Positions 47,568 through 60,852 of a stretch of 64,000 bases of DNA are shown in pieces. The stretch's first letter is position 1, and the number at the start of each line of letters is the position of its first letter. The stretch is taken from the NCBI GenBank assembly GCA_963682175.1, contig OY821774.1, positions 45,336,201-45,400,200 on the forward strand. The letters are read 5' to 3'. The notes beneath the pieces were generated by a model. That model was not told the DNA's origin. It saw nothing but the letters and a program-made list of their open reading frames with translations, and searched no databases. A program made the translations under genes and the position numbers. The stretch is from Triglochin maritima (Eukaryota; Streptophyta; Magnoliopsida; Alismatales; Juncaginaceae).

Positions 47568-49584
47568 AAAGTGTGTTGATGTGGAAAAGTGGAGGTGACC
47601 ATTCAAATAAATCAACTATTTTCTTTCATGCTCTTGTCGAAGGAGGTGCTTCTCTCTCCCTTTTTTGCTGTATGAACTCTTGTACACCGTTGTCTTATGT
47701 ACTGATTAATACCATTAGAGAGTGTTGGATTTTACAGCACGTTGGTATTTACTGCTGTACTCATCGTATGGTTGGTTGGTGTTGGTTGTGTTGAGCTTTT
47801 TCTTGGTGGTTAATGTATCGATCATCTTGGGTTATGAGTTATGTTGGAACTTGAATTTTGCATGGAGTATGAGCAGCTCTTGTATTGCTCGTCGTATCCC
47901 TTTCTATGCATGTCGGGATTTCACTTTTATTAGTAAGAGTGTAATCGGTAAGGAGGAAGTCAAAGAATTTTCCGAACTTTTGTTCATTGACTTCTTTTCA
48001 TTTGTAGTGGAGGTAGAAGTCGTATCAAGTACAAAATTTTAAAAATGTGGAATTTTTGAAACTGGATTTCCAGAATTTTAAGTGTTTCTGTTAACTATTT
48101 TAGCATAATTTTTACTGGAAATTTAGTTTCCCATTTTTATTTTATTTTCTTACAAACCAGTTGGACCCTAACGAGAAATCGGATAGGAGATTATGTGAGA
48201 ATTTGAATGACCGGTTGCAGAGGGAATTGGATTGTGCCCATTCATGAGTAGTGTTATGTTACCTGGTCATTGTATTTCAGCCCCCTACCTGAACCGAGCG
48301 ACTGTGTTGCAGCGTTGACCAGTTGAATATGATGAATGCCTAATGACTGTTTAATATGAAGTTATTATGGTAACGTAGCTGTGGTGTTGTGTTGGCAAAA
48401 TATAAAGCAAGAGCATTTTTTATCCAGGATAACTAATGTAGCTTTATTATTTAATTATTTCTGTTATGTTAGTTTCATATTTAACATATTTTGTATTTTT
48501 CTATACCAGTATGCTAACTGATGTTTCAGCCAACGCAACTCACGCAACGTTTGGATTCTTCTAGCTGAACTTCCTTGAATTAAATTTTAACTTAGACTTG
48601 CGTTCTAACGCTTCAGAAACACGTTCAAATTCAACATGTCTGCCCAAAACAGAGCAACGTATAAGAAACGCCACCGACCAAACGCAAAATTCCGTGATAC
48701 TTTTCAACTTTTCCAAAATAAGGATCTTACTAAAGAATCGCTTGACTTCCAAGAAGATTTTCATAACTAGTGGTTGATTTCCTTCGAACCAATGTCACAT
48801 ATTAAAATTTGAGCACAATTTGGCACATTGAACACAAAGTTATGGTTGGTTACCTTATCTATGACGATTTAACAAAAATCACAAATACCCAAATAGAAGC
48901 ACATCCCTACGATTTGTCGAACTCTGTACAAAACGACATGTATAACACCATGAGTGTGATAATTAATTGTTTTTATCTGGAAAATGTCGTGGAAGATATT
49001 CTGATTCAACCTAAGTAGAAGCAATACTTTGGATGATTCAACCTTGCATGGCTAAGTAAAGTGTGATTTATTTGCAGAAAAATAATTTGAAAACAAGAAA
49101 ATTAAATTTCGAGAATGAGGTTTGACCATTGTTTTGTAGAAAAATTAATTAAACTTTGGAAGTTCAACTCCGCGAGTTTAACAACCATATAAATTTGTAC
49201 CCGTGATGACTTTCCTCACTTCCAATATAAATTTATAAAATTTACAAAACTAAAATTCCAGAAACTCCTGCACTTCTTCTGAATCATTCACTCCAACATA
49301 TTTTTACTCGTTCTTCTATGAAGAATAATTAACTCTCACGTACGGAAATACATGTTACTAACAAAATATGAATTACACCGGTAAAATTCAACTCAACATC
49401 ATAATTATTAATTAAACTATTACTAATTCAAAGATCTTGAATACCTTTTCAAAGTTCAAACCATCATCTACCAACACGAGACGATTGAGACGACCCAAAC
49501 GCCATGTGTTTTCCATTAAAAACAAAATAAAAATCTCGATCTCATCTAACATCTCCCACTCCCATCTCGATCCGATCCGATCCG
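47568..49584. other. MDH 3' region and intergenic spacer up to IPUT1
   Basis: The first few hundred bases (to about 47900) likely form the MDH 3' untranslated region. The rest is AT-rich with no supported gene. The last 100 bases before 49585 are the pyrimidine-rich IPUT1 leader, including a GATCC/GATCCGATCC short repeat just before its start codon. Confidence 0.55.
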
Positions 49585-52500
49585 ATGGGGTACCAATCGC
49601 TACTTCTGGCGGCGATCGTTCTCGCCGCCGGCGTCGCCTCGGCGTCCGACGAGGCCTACGCGACGCTGCTCTACGGCGACGAGTTCCTCCTCGGCGTCCG
49701 CGTGCTCGGGAAGTCTATAAAAGACACCGGGACGACCAAGGACATGGTCGCTCTCGTCTCCGACGGCGTCTCCGACTACGCCCGCCGGCTCCTCAAGGTA
49801 TTGCCTGGTTTCGTGGTTTTATGTTTTTGTTTAGGTTTCGTGGTTTTATGTTTTTGTTTAGGTTTAGTGGTGGATTGTGGTGTTTGGTTGTTTAGGATGA
49901 GATCTTGAGTGAGTTTGGATCGGCTGAGAATGAGGTTTTACTGGAAATAAGTTGAGGTGTTTTAGTAGGGTTTAGTTTAGGATGAGATGATTTGGTGTGG
50001 AGGGAGTTTGGAGTTAGGATTAGAACCGTGCCGATAGGCTTCTCGTGGTTTCATGTTCAGTTTGCTTAATTTGCCGGTTTTGTGATTTTTGTTGTTTCTG
50101 TCTGGTTTGGAGATGGATTTTGGTTTATGTTCGAACGGAGAAAGTTAAGACGTTCTTTGGTAGTGTTTAGTTGAGGATCGGATTTTACCTGTAAAGTTGA
50201 GATGAGATTTTTTATTATTATTGGGAGTTAGAATTGAGACTATGCCAGTAGGCTTATCATGGTATCATATTTGATATTGCCAACGAGTTCCTCCTCGGCG
50301 TCCGTGTGCTTGGGAAGTCGATACGTGACACCGGGATGAGAAAGGACATGGTTGCGCTCGTCTCCAACTACGCATGGCGGCTCCTCAAGGTATTGGCTTC
50401 CTTTGCTGGTTTGTGGTGTTTGCTGTTTCAGTTCCAGTTTGGAGATGGATTGTGGTGTTTGACGGAATGGCAGAAGATGGATGGTATTTTTTAGTAGGGT
50501 TTAGTTGGGGATGAGATTTTACAAGAAAAGTGGTTGAGGATGAGATGATTTGATATTGGGAGTTAGCGAGTTACCATTTTGTAAGGACTAGTTGAGAATG
50601 AGATTTTTCCGAAAATAAACGATGGATTGTTTTTTTAATGATGTGTTGTTGGTTTGGTTTGGAGTGGATTAAGGTTTTTTTGGTGATACGGTGGAAGTTT
50701 GGTTGTTTTTTGGTAGGGTTTAGTTGGGATGGGCTTTTACCAGGAAAAAAGTTGAGGATGAGATGAATTGGTGTTGAAATTTAGGAGTTAGGATTGAGAC
50801 GCTGTCGATAGGCTTCTCATGGTATCATGTTCAATTTGCTTAATTTGCTGGTTTTATGCGTTTTTTTGTTTCGGTCTGGTTTGGAGATGGATGAGGGTTT
50901 TCGATGGAACGGAAAAAGTTTAGATTTTTTTGGTAGTGTTTAGTTGAGGATGAGATTTTACAGGAAAAGGTTGAGAGGAGATTATTTGATGTTGGGAGTT
51001 AGGATTGAGACTATGCCAGTAGGCTTATCATGGTATCATGTTCAATTTTCTTGATTTGCTGGTTTTGTGGTTCCGGGTTCGAATGGCTGAAGTCTGGTAT
51101 TCTTAGTAGGGCTTAGTTGAGTGAGGATGAGATCTTATCGGAAAAGGTCGAGTGTGAGTATTTTACTGGAAAAAGTAGAGGACGGAATGATTTGATGTTA
51201 GGAGTTCGATTTTTTGTTCCCATGGTCTTTTTGACTAGTTATGAATAGGATTTTGTTTCCGCAGTTGAGAGCTTGGATCAGTTGGGAATGACCTTTACCA
51301 GAAAAATTGAGGAATTTTTTCTTTGCTGGTTTTTGACATGTATTTGTTTTGGTATGGATTGGTTTGGAGATATATTGTGGTTTTTGATGGAATGGAGAAG
51401 TGTAATTTTTTTTATCGGATTTAGTTGAGGATTGAGACCGTGCCGCTAGACTTCTCATGGTATCATGTTTGTTTGCTTAATTTTCTGATATTTGTGGTTG
51501 CATCATTTTGGTTTGGAGATGAATTTTCATTTTTGACGGAATGGTGAAGGTTTATTTTCGGTTTCGGTTTAGTTCAGTGGCTTTTGATGATCACATCATT
51601 TGATCTACTTTGAGACTGTTGATTACATTATTTGGAGAGAATTTTCGCAACTCCCACTATGGTTTCAACTTTTAGTAAGGTTAAAGGTTTTCAAATCTCT
51701 TACAATATGGCTCTAGTAGCCTTAAAACTTCAATCTTGAGCATTTTAATATTCACTCCCGTGAGGCTATGTTATGATGCATTCAGTCTGTTCTTGATTTT
51801 GTTGTTTTGCTTAAACGTGAAATTAGAATTTCATATATAATTGTTAGTGGTGTTTATCTCCTACTGACATGCAGGCTGATGGTTGGATAGTGGAGCACAT
51901 AAGTTTATTGGCCAATCCAAATGAGAAACGACCAAAACGATTTTGGGGAGTCTATACCAAATTGAAAGTTTTTGATATGACAAGGTATAAGAAAGGTAAT
52001 TGGCTCTTTCATTATTTTCTCGAGTCCTAAGGCTTTATTTAAGCGTCAAATAACCGCAAGTTTTTAATCGTTTCTTCATCATGTAAAAATATGATATGCT
52101 AAGATAAATCTATTTTACAGTGGTCTATCTTGATGCGGACACAATTGTAGTGAAGAATATTGAGGATCTATTTAAATGTCGAAAGTTTTGTGCAAATCTG
52201 AAGCATTCAGAGAGATTGAATTCTGGAGTTATGGTTGTGGAGCCATCTGAAAAGGTTTTCAAAGATATGATGAGCAAAGTGAATTCATTACCTTCATATA
52301 CTGGAGGTTTGGACAATAAGTCACATTCTCTTCATTGTTGCTTTAGTGAGTGCATAGAGTTTTGTGATGCATGATTGGAAAGGATGTATGTTTTACTAAA
52401 TACAATCTAAATTTGTGACCGATAAAAAAGTTGTAGGATTTAAAATGGCCATGTTAAGCTTGATATTGTTTTCGTTGTATTTGTTGCTTGCAAGAAGAAC

Positions 52501-55500
52501 TGCAGCATGAAACGCTTGAAGCCTTGAAGACATCATTATTTATTTATTTTATCAATATAAGAAATGATATTACTAATCCTGATGTATCACCCTTGAGTTT
52601 TCATTTTTTTTGTAATCTTCAAAAAAAACTTGAAAACAGCAATTATGCCAAAAGTTTGTTGTTGGGGACTTGGGGTTTGCTATGTCTCTGCATCCATGTT
52701 GTGGTGCACATTGTCTCAAGTATCAAACTGGCCATGTTTGGCCTATGATCACCATTCTTGATATATATGATTAATGTCTATGGATATGCTAAGAATGACA
52801 TATGTGAATATAGTGTTGCTTTCCCTTTTCCAAACTCGAATTTTCTGTGACATGCACTGCTCAACATGTGTTGGAAAGTCCCATAGCCAGGCATTTATCA
52901 TAATTTAACCGTAAAGTTTGCACCTTTCTTACATCATTTGACATTTTTTCCCAACAAATATTTATTTTTGTTTGCAGGAGATCAGGGTTTCCTTAATTCA
53001 TACTTTGATGGTTTTGCCAATGCGCATGTTTTTGATCCAAATATTTCTTCTTATAAGTTGAACTCTAGACCCATTCCTGAGATGGAAAGACTGTCAACCC
53101 TGTATAATGCAGATGTTGGCCTTTACATGCTAGCTAACAAGGTAGTCTATTGTTTACTCTTGTGATGCGATGTTAGATTGTTGTTATGATATTATTTATT
53201 TTTGAAATGAGTAATTTTGTTGTTTGTTATTAGTTATTAACACTATTCGCTTTCATTTTTCTTCTCCTACATGTTCTTTTATGGAACAATACTGCAGGTT
53301 TATTGTAAACCTACCATATCCAAATAAAACTTATTTTTTTATGATCAATCTTGCAGTGGATGGTTGATGAGAATGAGCTTAGAGTTATCCATTATACACT
53401 TGGGCCTCTTAAACCTTGGGACTGGTGGACAGCTTGGCTATTGAAGCCTGTGGATGTCTGGCAGGTAAACTTGAAAATAACACCCACTTGATTGGTTTAT
53501 ATCTGTATTCTTACACCTATATGATACGAAGCTGTGCATATTGAATATTATTGTTTATCCTTTTTGGGTGGAGGAAAATCCATATCTATTGCTTTCTGTT
53601 AACTAATTGCACACCAAACTTTGCAGAATGTAAGGGTACAGCTTAAGGAATCTCTTCCTGGAACATGGGGTGGCAGAAATCCTAGCGACCAGCTCCCTGT
53701 TGCAATATTGTTTGTTTTGCCCTTTGGCTTTTTACTTTTTATATGTTACCGATCTTATTTCCAGGTTAGTGCTTGCACACTTGATTTTCATTTTGCAATA
53801 TATTGTTCTCTTATTTTGTTGGACAAACGTGTCATTAAGTTCAAACAGTTACAGTTGTATGCTTGTGATGTTCCAGACGGGCAGCAATTTTGCTTTAAGA
53901 AGCTCCATCTGTGATTTAGCAAAGAGAATCTACTATAAATTCAGGTCCGGTGGTGGACCTCCTACTTATTCTAGTGTCAGTGTTGCTGGATCTTCTTTTG
54001 GAAATTCCAATCAAAAGGTTAGCAACTTATAGTCATTTTTCTTCGCATTAAGCACGACTTGTTTCATGTCTACATTCCTGGAGTTGCAAGGCTGGATTGT
54101 GTAACTACTGAAATTGTAAACTTAAAAAAGTTAATATCTTGTGTCCCATACCAGAGTACTGGCAATCATAATTCATAACTTGTCACAGTGATTTTGAAGG
54201 GAGATTGGTAGTTGGTATTTTTTTACCTTTTGTCCTAGAAAAAGTTGGAAAAACAAAAGAAAGAACCAAGTGTTTCAAGCTTCATCCAAATAAATTTATC
54301 TTCCTGGTATACTTTGCTTAGCTCTACAAGTAGTTGGGATGTGAAATCTGTATTCTCAGCTTGCATAATTTCTGCCAAGTATACTGGTTTAGTTTACATA
54401 AATAATCTCTTGCCTTCACGTGTTGGCTCAACTTATGTTGTCCATGCTGACAGTTTGCCAAAAGCACAGACAATAAGCTGCCTGCTTATTTAGGTGCTCT
54501 CTCAGTTCTGGTATCCTTCTCAGTGGCCATGCTATCCTTTGCTTTGTCATTTGCATTCATTCCCTCCCAAGTGATGCCGTGGACGGGTTTACTACTGATG
54601 TACGAGTGGACGTTTACAATCTTTTTCATATTCTTCGGGAGTTATCTTCATTTGGTCTACAAGTGGGGCAAGAGAACTGCAAGTCAAGTTGGTATTTCTC
54701 AAATTGATGCATTGGATGATGACACTGGAAAAGGTTTTTTTCTTCTTTCAATCTACATGCAATTATACATATTCAGTGCAGCTTTGAACTGTGGCAGAAC
54801 TGCATTGCAGGTCGACGTACTTTTGACTGCGATACAGTGGCATGGTTTTACAGTTTTGGGATGGCATTTTTAGCTGTTGCTCTTCCTTCTTTGCCATTTG
54901 TTTTCGGCATTACTGCTCTCTTTGCAAGGTATGACTTCCGGTAGATATAACACATTTTTTCAAGTTGCCATACGTGTTATACGACTTTCTATAACCTGCT
55001 GAATTGCATATCCAACAATAGTGAAATTGACTGATCAAAAAAACAATAGTAAAATTGTGAACTGTGGCACTACGACATATATTATTTATAATGTTATTCC
55101 ACTTTCTAAACTTGCTCTTTGTTGCACAAGTTACTTAACTAATTTCTGTAGAACTGGACATGTGTTCTCTTTTTTTCAACATCACAAAGATAAGCACAGA
55201 TTGTTCTCTTGAAATAGTTATGCATGTATCTGGGGTCTTTGATTGCAACTGAAAACTTGAACAAGGAACAATGACAGTAAATATCAATTTTTTTATTCCT
55301 CAAATTAATGTTGAATCTAATGAATACAGTTCAATATTGCTTAACTGCTTAAGTGATCATTAGAGAATCTTGTTTTGGAAATTATATAAAAGAAATTTCC
55401 ATAAGTGTTTTTTTATATTTTATAGCTAAACATTGCCCTCTTTAAAAGAAGCTTCATAGAACCACTTTTGCTAATAACTTGTAAATAATATTTATTTCGA

Positions 55501-56178
55501 ATAAGTGAAAGTGTAAAATTCTTTTTATTATTATTATCAATATAACTTTTGATATTTTTACCGTGTTATGGAAGGACATTGTAAAATGCAATGAAGCCCT
55601 AAGACAGAGGTACGTAGTTTGGTTTGGTTTGGTTTGGTTTCAAAAAGTTATAAATGGGCATGTTCACACCCATTTGGGTGCGACTGTGCGACGGTTGCAT
55701 ATGCAACCCCCAGAAATTTGGTCGCACAGTGCGGCCGCACTCTTGAACATTGAAAATGACACAGTTAATCGGGGCATGTTGTACCCCTTTTAAGAGGCTT
55801 CTGCGACCCGCCACCAAACCTGATTGGTCTACGGAGTATATGGTGGTGGTGGGTCAAGACTCAAGATGCATTGTCAAAAGTGGGCGTGGTTAAGTAGCAA
55901 TTTATTTCATAATTAAACAGCTCTAGATGGAGGTGTTGGGTATATAACCACTTTTGCGGAAGAAATGATGAAACTATAAAACATTTATGATGGATTGTTT
56001 GTCTTTAGCTTATTGGCGCATCACCACTGTTTAATGCAGGCTAGGACTAATGGTTGGATGTGGTCTAGTTCTGGCATCCTTCATGACGTATGCAGCGGAG
56101 CATCTTGCTATCAGAGCATTTATAAGAGGAACAGAAGATCGTGACCACCAAAGAGCAAGAAATTCATGTTTATTGTGA
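49585..56178 (+). CDS. IPUT1: GT8 inositol phosphorylceramide glucuronosyltransferase (IPUT1/PGSIP6 type)
   Basis: Ten exons: 49585-49797, 51875-51995, 52121-52306, 52978-53141, 53357-53464, 53627-53764, 53877-54017, 54454-54733, 54811-54928, 56040-56178; 1608 nt, 535 aa, all phases closing and all introns GT-AG. Residues 1-21 form a signal peptide. The GT8 catalytic part has the metal-binding DxD (D116-A-D118 in VYLDADTIV), GGDQGFLN, and HYTLGPLKPW (H240, G244, K247). Hydrophobic segments in exons 6, 8, 9 and 10 give a multi-pass C-terminal region, the feature that separates this clade from other GT8 enzymes. The family transfers glucuronic acid from UDP-GlcA to inositol phosphorylceramide in the Golgi, the first step of GIPC sphingolipid headgroup assembly. 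Intron 1 (2.1 kb) is an unusual repeat array containing a partial exon 1 copy. Confidence 0.95.
49990..51500. repeat. Decayed tandem array in IPUT1 intron 1
   Basis: A block resembling GGATTGAGACTATGCCAGTAGGCTTATCATGG occurs near 50010, 50224, 50785, 50997 and 51431. The first two are about 214 bp apart, the next two about 212 bp, and the pairs are offset by about 775 bp, showing a higher-order duplication. Blocks such as TTTGGAGATGGAT and GTAGGGTTTAGTTG recur between them. Confidence 0.85.
50284..50392 (+). pseudogene. Partial duplicate of IPUT1 exon 1 in intron 1
   Basis: This segment repeats the end of exon 1: EFLLGVRVLGKSI, then RDTG, KDMVALVS and the final RLLK with its GTATTG donor. 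It has a 12-nt in-frame deletion and a few substitutions, and lacks the start codon and signal peptide. The 34 codons after GAG at 50289 remain open, and an AG precedes them, so a frame-preserving cassette exon is formally possible. Adding it would duplicate the first strand of the GT8 fold, so a decayed exon is more likely. Confidence 0.8.
55650..55760. repeat. Small GC-rich inverted repeat in IPUT1 intron 9
   Basis: CGACTGTGCGAC near 55682 faces GTCGCACAGTGC near 55721, with outer CATGTTCA / TGAACATT. The whole block of about 110 bp looks like a small MITE. A GGTTT tandem run lies just before it at 55619-55640. Confidence 0.6.
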
Positions 56179-57572
56179 TGATTGTGAAGCCTTATTTGTA
56201 GTTAAATTATTAGATTTGGCTGTTCAGGTTCCACTACCATTTTGTAAAATATTGTAGGGCTAGTGAATTATGTTCTATGATTCTAGGAATGTGATTTCCC
56301 AGTGGATGCAAATTTTCCCAGTGCATCTTTCTAGTCAGAGATTAACTCGGCCCTAATGTGGTTCTCTTATCTTGTCATTTAGAGGTTGTTAGGTGTACAT
56401 CTCGACGGTCTTTTCTTCCTTCTGTTTCTATAACCCATTTTCCCAATGTTTATATTCATTTGGATTTTTTAAGAAGGATTTTATGAATTTGTATTGCTGA
56501 GTCCTGTAAGTCAATCTTGATGCGCTTACCATATCCAAGGAAATTAACCAAATTGGTATGTTAGACTTGGTTAGTAACTGGACTGACGACTAGCAATTGT
56601 GGCTATCAGTCGCTAGAGTTGAAACTGCATAGATTTGTTTGGATAAGCGGCTTCAAGTTGTGAAACGACAAAAATAACTTCAATTTAAATCTAATATATT
56701 AGCAAAAATAAACAAATATTTATTATATTAACTTTTTCAATCATTTAAAATTGTAACTCATTTATGATGTTTTACTAATTCGTTTTCAATGACAAGTTTT
56801 TTCCCACAAAAGATGGATAACTATACTTTATCACACTTTTTAACACAATTTCTACGTTGAAAGTTATTAGTTTAATCCACAATATTTGCACTATAGTTAT
56901 TAATCTATCAATATGTATTGTGTTTCTCAACTTACAAATAAAATTATAAAGCCTTATACATATCTATGTATTTTTATCTTATTACATTTCTTACGAACAT
57001 CCTACACTGCCTTTATAAAACTCCATCCTATACTCAAAATTTCACTAATACCCTTCAAATAAAGAGGTTATCACCTATCCCCTTCTATCAATTTTTAAAT
57101 TAACTTTCAAGAGTTTCCAAGTTTACCCTTATTATTTCTTATAGATATTAAATACAACTATATTTAAAGATAAAAAAGAAAAGTAAGAATAAAAAAATTG
57201 TTTGGACTCTTCGTGTTTGAGTGCTTCTAAAAAGTCAAAAGTTCGGTTAATTCTTATTTCTCACAATCATTTTTTTTCACATTTTATTTGAATTTCTATT
57301 TATATTTATAAGAAGAAACAAGGGTAAAAATGTTATTTTAAGCATTAAGAGTGAAATTAATTAAAGTTTATGTTCAGATAGGTGAGAAAAGGGTACAAGA
57401 CTACATGTGAAAGAGAATGTGAGATAGGTATTGGTGAGATAAGACTTGAAATTGAAGCGTATAAATCATAGTCTTTTAAATTGAAGGGTATTTATAAATG
57501 ATAGTCTTTTTAATTGAAGGGTATTGATGATATTGAAACGCATTTGAATAAAATTACCACTATAAATTATGA
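56179..57572. other. IPUT1 3' region and intergenic spacer, no gene seen
   Basis: The first few hundred bases are the likely IPUT1 3' untranslated region. The region 57040-57540 is AT-rich with weakly matching inverted blocks (CCCTTCAA...GTTTACCC against GGGTAAA...TTGAAGGG) and may belong to the outer part of the MULE that follows. No coding region is supported. Confidence 0.45.
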
Positions 57573-58916
57573 GTGATGGATAATGGAGGGGTAGTTCTTA
57601 AGAAGATACATGGATATGAGAAACAACAATTTGAGTTGCTTCCTAATCTTATTTCTGAGTTGCATGCTAGGAATCCTGATTTTGTGCTCAAACAAGAGGT
57701 GACTGATGAAAACAAGTTCTTGAGGTTGTTTGTATGTCTTGGTGCATGTAGGAATGGATTCCTTCAGGATTGTAGGGCAGTTATAGGTCTTGATGGGTGT
57801 CTCGTTTGAAGAATAAATTTAGAGGTGCATGTCTGTCAGCTGTGGGAGTAGATGACAACAATGGAATTTTGCCTCTAGCATTTAGTGTCGTGTAGATTGA
57901 AAATGAAGATAATTGGATATGTTTTTGCTCATATCTGAAACAAGCAATTGGAGAAGTTAATGGCCTTGTACTACTTACTGATATGTGTAAAGGTTTAGAA
58001 ACAACCATTGCCAAGTACTTCCCTAAGTGTGAGCATATGACATGTATGAGGCATCTCTACAAAATTTTCAGGAGGCATTTTGGGGGTGATTTAATGATTG
58101 ATTTGGTGTGGGGTGCTGCCAGGGCATACACAGAAGATGAATTTAGTAGGCAAATGGGAGAGCTGCAGTTGGCAAATGTAGATGCATATGAGTGGCTGAG
58201 TAAAGTTGAGTTGAAGGACAAATGTTGGGCTAGATCTCAGTTTGGAGTGATTACCCACTGTGACAATGTAACCAACAACATTTCTCAGAGTTTCAGTTGG
58301 CGGATATCAGACCTTAGACATAAACCAACTATTATGTTTGTCGACACAATCAGACAAAAGATTATGAAGTTATTTTATCAGAGGGAGAAGAAATCAAGAG
58401 GTTGGGAGGACATTTTGGTTCCTTATGCAAGGAAGTGGCTGACTAAGAAAAGTAGAGGTCTAGGTGGGTATGTGGTGCATAGGTCCAGTGATGTGAGGGC
58501 AGAAGTCCATAGCCCCCACAAGGAGATGCATTGTTGAGCTAGACGTAAGGGCATGCACATGTAGAAAGTGGCAACTTGTTGGTCTACCATGCAACCATGC
58601 AGCAACATTTATAGGCACAATTAGGCAGGTGGTTTGGGAACATTACGTCCACCCATGTTACTACACTAACAAGTATAGCCTAGCTTATAGTGGCAGAATA
58701 TCTCCACTCCCAGACAGAAGACAGTGGAAATCTGTAGGTCCACCCATCTTAGTGAGGGCGCCAGATGCAGTTAGACCACCAGGTAGGCCAAGGAAGAAGA
58801 GAATGAGACCTGCTGATGAGCCCAACAAAATCACAAGAACACACAAATGTAAAAGATGCAATGGAGTGGGGCATCAAGCAAGAACATCTAAGGAACCAAT
58901 ACAAAGTTCCCAATAG
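57573..58916 (+). pseudogene. Third MULE-family (MULE-C) MuDR-type transposase, disrupted
   Basis: Open pieces at 57573-57809, 57983-58537 and 58629-58916 belong to one MuDR-type transposase separated by stops and frameshifts. Motifs: first aspartate in RAVIGLDGC, second in LTDMCKGLE, Cys-x-x-His in MTCMRHLYK, a SWIM zinc motif in another frame near 58545-58610 (CTCRKWQLVGLPCNH), and a zinc knuckle whose last Cys is Thr (CKRCNGVGHQART). The position expected to hold the catalytic glutamate (SESF in relatives) reads SQSF, so the core is inactive even without the breaks. It is clearly distinct from the MULE-A and MULE-B families. Confidence 0.85.
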
Positions 58917-59851
58917 GCATCCACAAGGTACTGTCACACTTCACATTTATTTCAATTAGGGTTTTTCATATTGATATGCATTTATGTGTATTATATCCAT
59001 CTTTTTAGTGGGAGTAGACCACAACCTACCAGCACCAACAACATAAGCAAGAGCAAGACCAAAAAAATAAAGTGTGAGTTTGTAGTTCTTTAATTGGAAG
59101 CTTTGTAGTTCTTTCATATTCCATTATCATTCAACATGAATGCTTTGACTATACTTATTCCATTATCATTCAGCAGGAATGCCCCCTCTCATTCAAAAAC
59201 AACCAATATAACTCCACAGCCAGCACAAACACCCGATTGTAATGCAGCTCAGGAAACCCCATATCCATCAAGAGCATCCTCCCAAGTACAAGAAGATATC
59301 ATAGGCACTCCTACGTCTGAGAGGATGATTGCCTTTAAAGACTTGATGGAAGTTGACTACTAGGAAAAGGATGCATTGAAATCAATATCATATTGTAATT
59401 GACATGTAAATTTCGGTTAACTTTGAATTATGTAAGGTTTTGATCTTTTGTAGTTCAGGAGCTTCACATGTGAGCACTAATGTTCAAGATTTTGGTGTGC
59501 TTCACATGTGAGCAGTAATGTGTATGACTTTTCACTAACAAATGAAGAGCTGGCATGACATCTCTTTTGGAATGCAATGTCAACGGTTACATAGTTCAGG
59601 TTAACATAATGTGTATTACACCATTTTTACACTTGTTGCAACAAAATTATGCACAAGTCCAACACAACGGTCCAGAAGAAATTCAACAACAAAGTTCTAA
59701 TATAACTTTATATTGTTAGACAGATTACATCAATGACTCACAACTAGAACAATGAACAACACAACATAACAAGCATCAACTGCAACACCACAAACAGATA
59801 GTGAATAACATAACCACAAACACATAGTGACTAACAACCACAACCAAAAAA

Positions 59852-60343
59852 CTACTGACTAACAAATACATAATTAATGACATAAGCTACCCCAATGCAA
59901 ACAACAATTCCAAACCAAAACTTCTTCTGATGCCACCTTTGCTCTATGTAAACATCTACCATTGCTTCAAGCTTCTGATCCACATTTTCAAATTTAGAAC
60001 TCAAAAAATACTCCATTTTCCACATCTCTGCTGCAAACGTTGTGTCCAACAGAGGTGACCCAGGTATCCACTCAAAATATCCATAGCCTCCACCATCCTC
60101 CAATCAGGAAACCCGTTTAGGCATTTTAACGAACACATAACCAGCACCCCAAAGAACCCATCCAAATAAGAAATTTAAGGGAAGGAGTTACCCTAAAGTG
60201 TCGGTAACGAAAAAACACTTCCCTAGGCTTTTCGCCCACCCAGAAGTGAAAACGATGGCCGGCACACCACAACCGCAGAACAAAATCGTGTTGGAGATCT
60301 TCGACTCGCCGCTCTCACCGGTTTGCCAACTGTTGTTTGGCAT
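59852..60343 (-). pseudogene. GRF-type zinc-finger accessory gene of MULE-C, probable
   Basis: On the minus strand from ATG 60341-60343, a first exon reads MPNNSWQTGESGES and then CGCGVPAIVFTSGWAKSLGKCFF, the first half of a GRF zinc finger. It reaches a GTAACT donor near 60190. A downstream frame (about 60102 to 59852) gives GYGYFEWIPG, a helical stretch, and a membrane-spanning FWFGIVVCIGVAYVINYVF. GRF-finger proteins with a coiled coil and C-terminal membrane segment are common beside plant MULEs. The middle of the finger is damaged or the splice sites are uncertain, so it is listed as broken. Confidence 0.6.
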
Positions 60344-60852
60344 AAACTTTGGCGAGCCGACAGAGGTGGGATGTTTAGACTGGGAAGAGGATATGAATGA
60401 GAAGAAGCGTGGAAGAGGAAGAGGGTTGTTGCCGAAGAAGGGGGAGTAAGAGGAGGTTAGGGAGGAAAACGTTGAAGGTGTTTAAGCTTGTAATTTGGTT
60501 AAGTAAGGGTTAATTGCAAGTAGTAAACAATGTTACATTGGCTGGGTAACAGAGTGGCATGGGGGAAAACTTAATGGCATCTATGGAATGGTTGTAGTTT
60601 GTAGTGGCACTTGTAGAAATAGCGACGGAAGGGTGGCATAAACGGAAATATAGTCTTTTAAAATGGCATCCAAGCAAAAAACCCTTTTGTTTTTAAGTTT
60701 CACGAGTTTTTTATCCATTGATCCAGCAAGAAAATGAGAACATATCTGAAGTACAAAACTTGAACAAAAAACTATTTACAGTCCCTATAAACTATTAAAG
60801 AAAAAGTCATTCCCAAACACCAACTACCCATGATGTTGTTCTGCATAAAACA
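60344..60852. other. MULE-C flank and spacer before the copia element
   Basis: Contains the GRF gene leader and probably the right end of MULE-C, including ATAGTCTTTTAAAATGG near 60649, which resembles AGTCTTTTAAATTGAAGG near 57470 in the left flank. No terminal pair was established. Confidence 0.4.
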
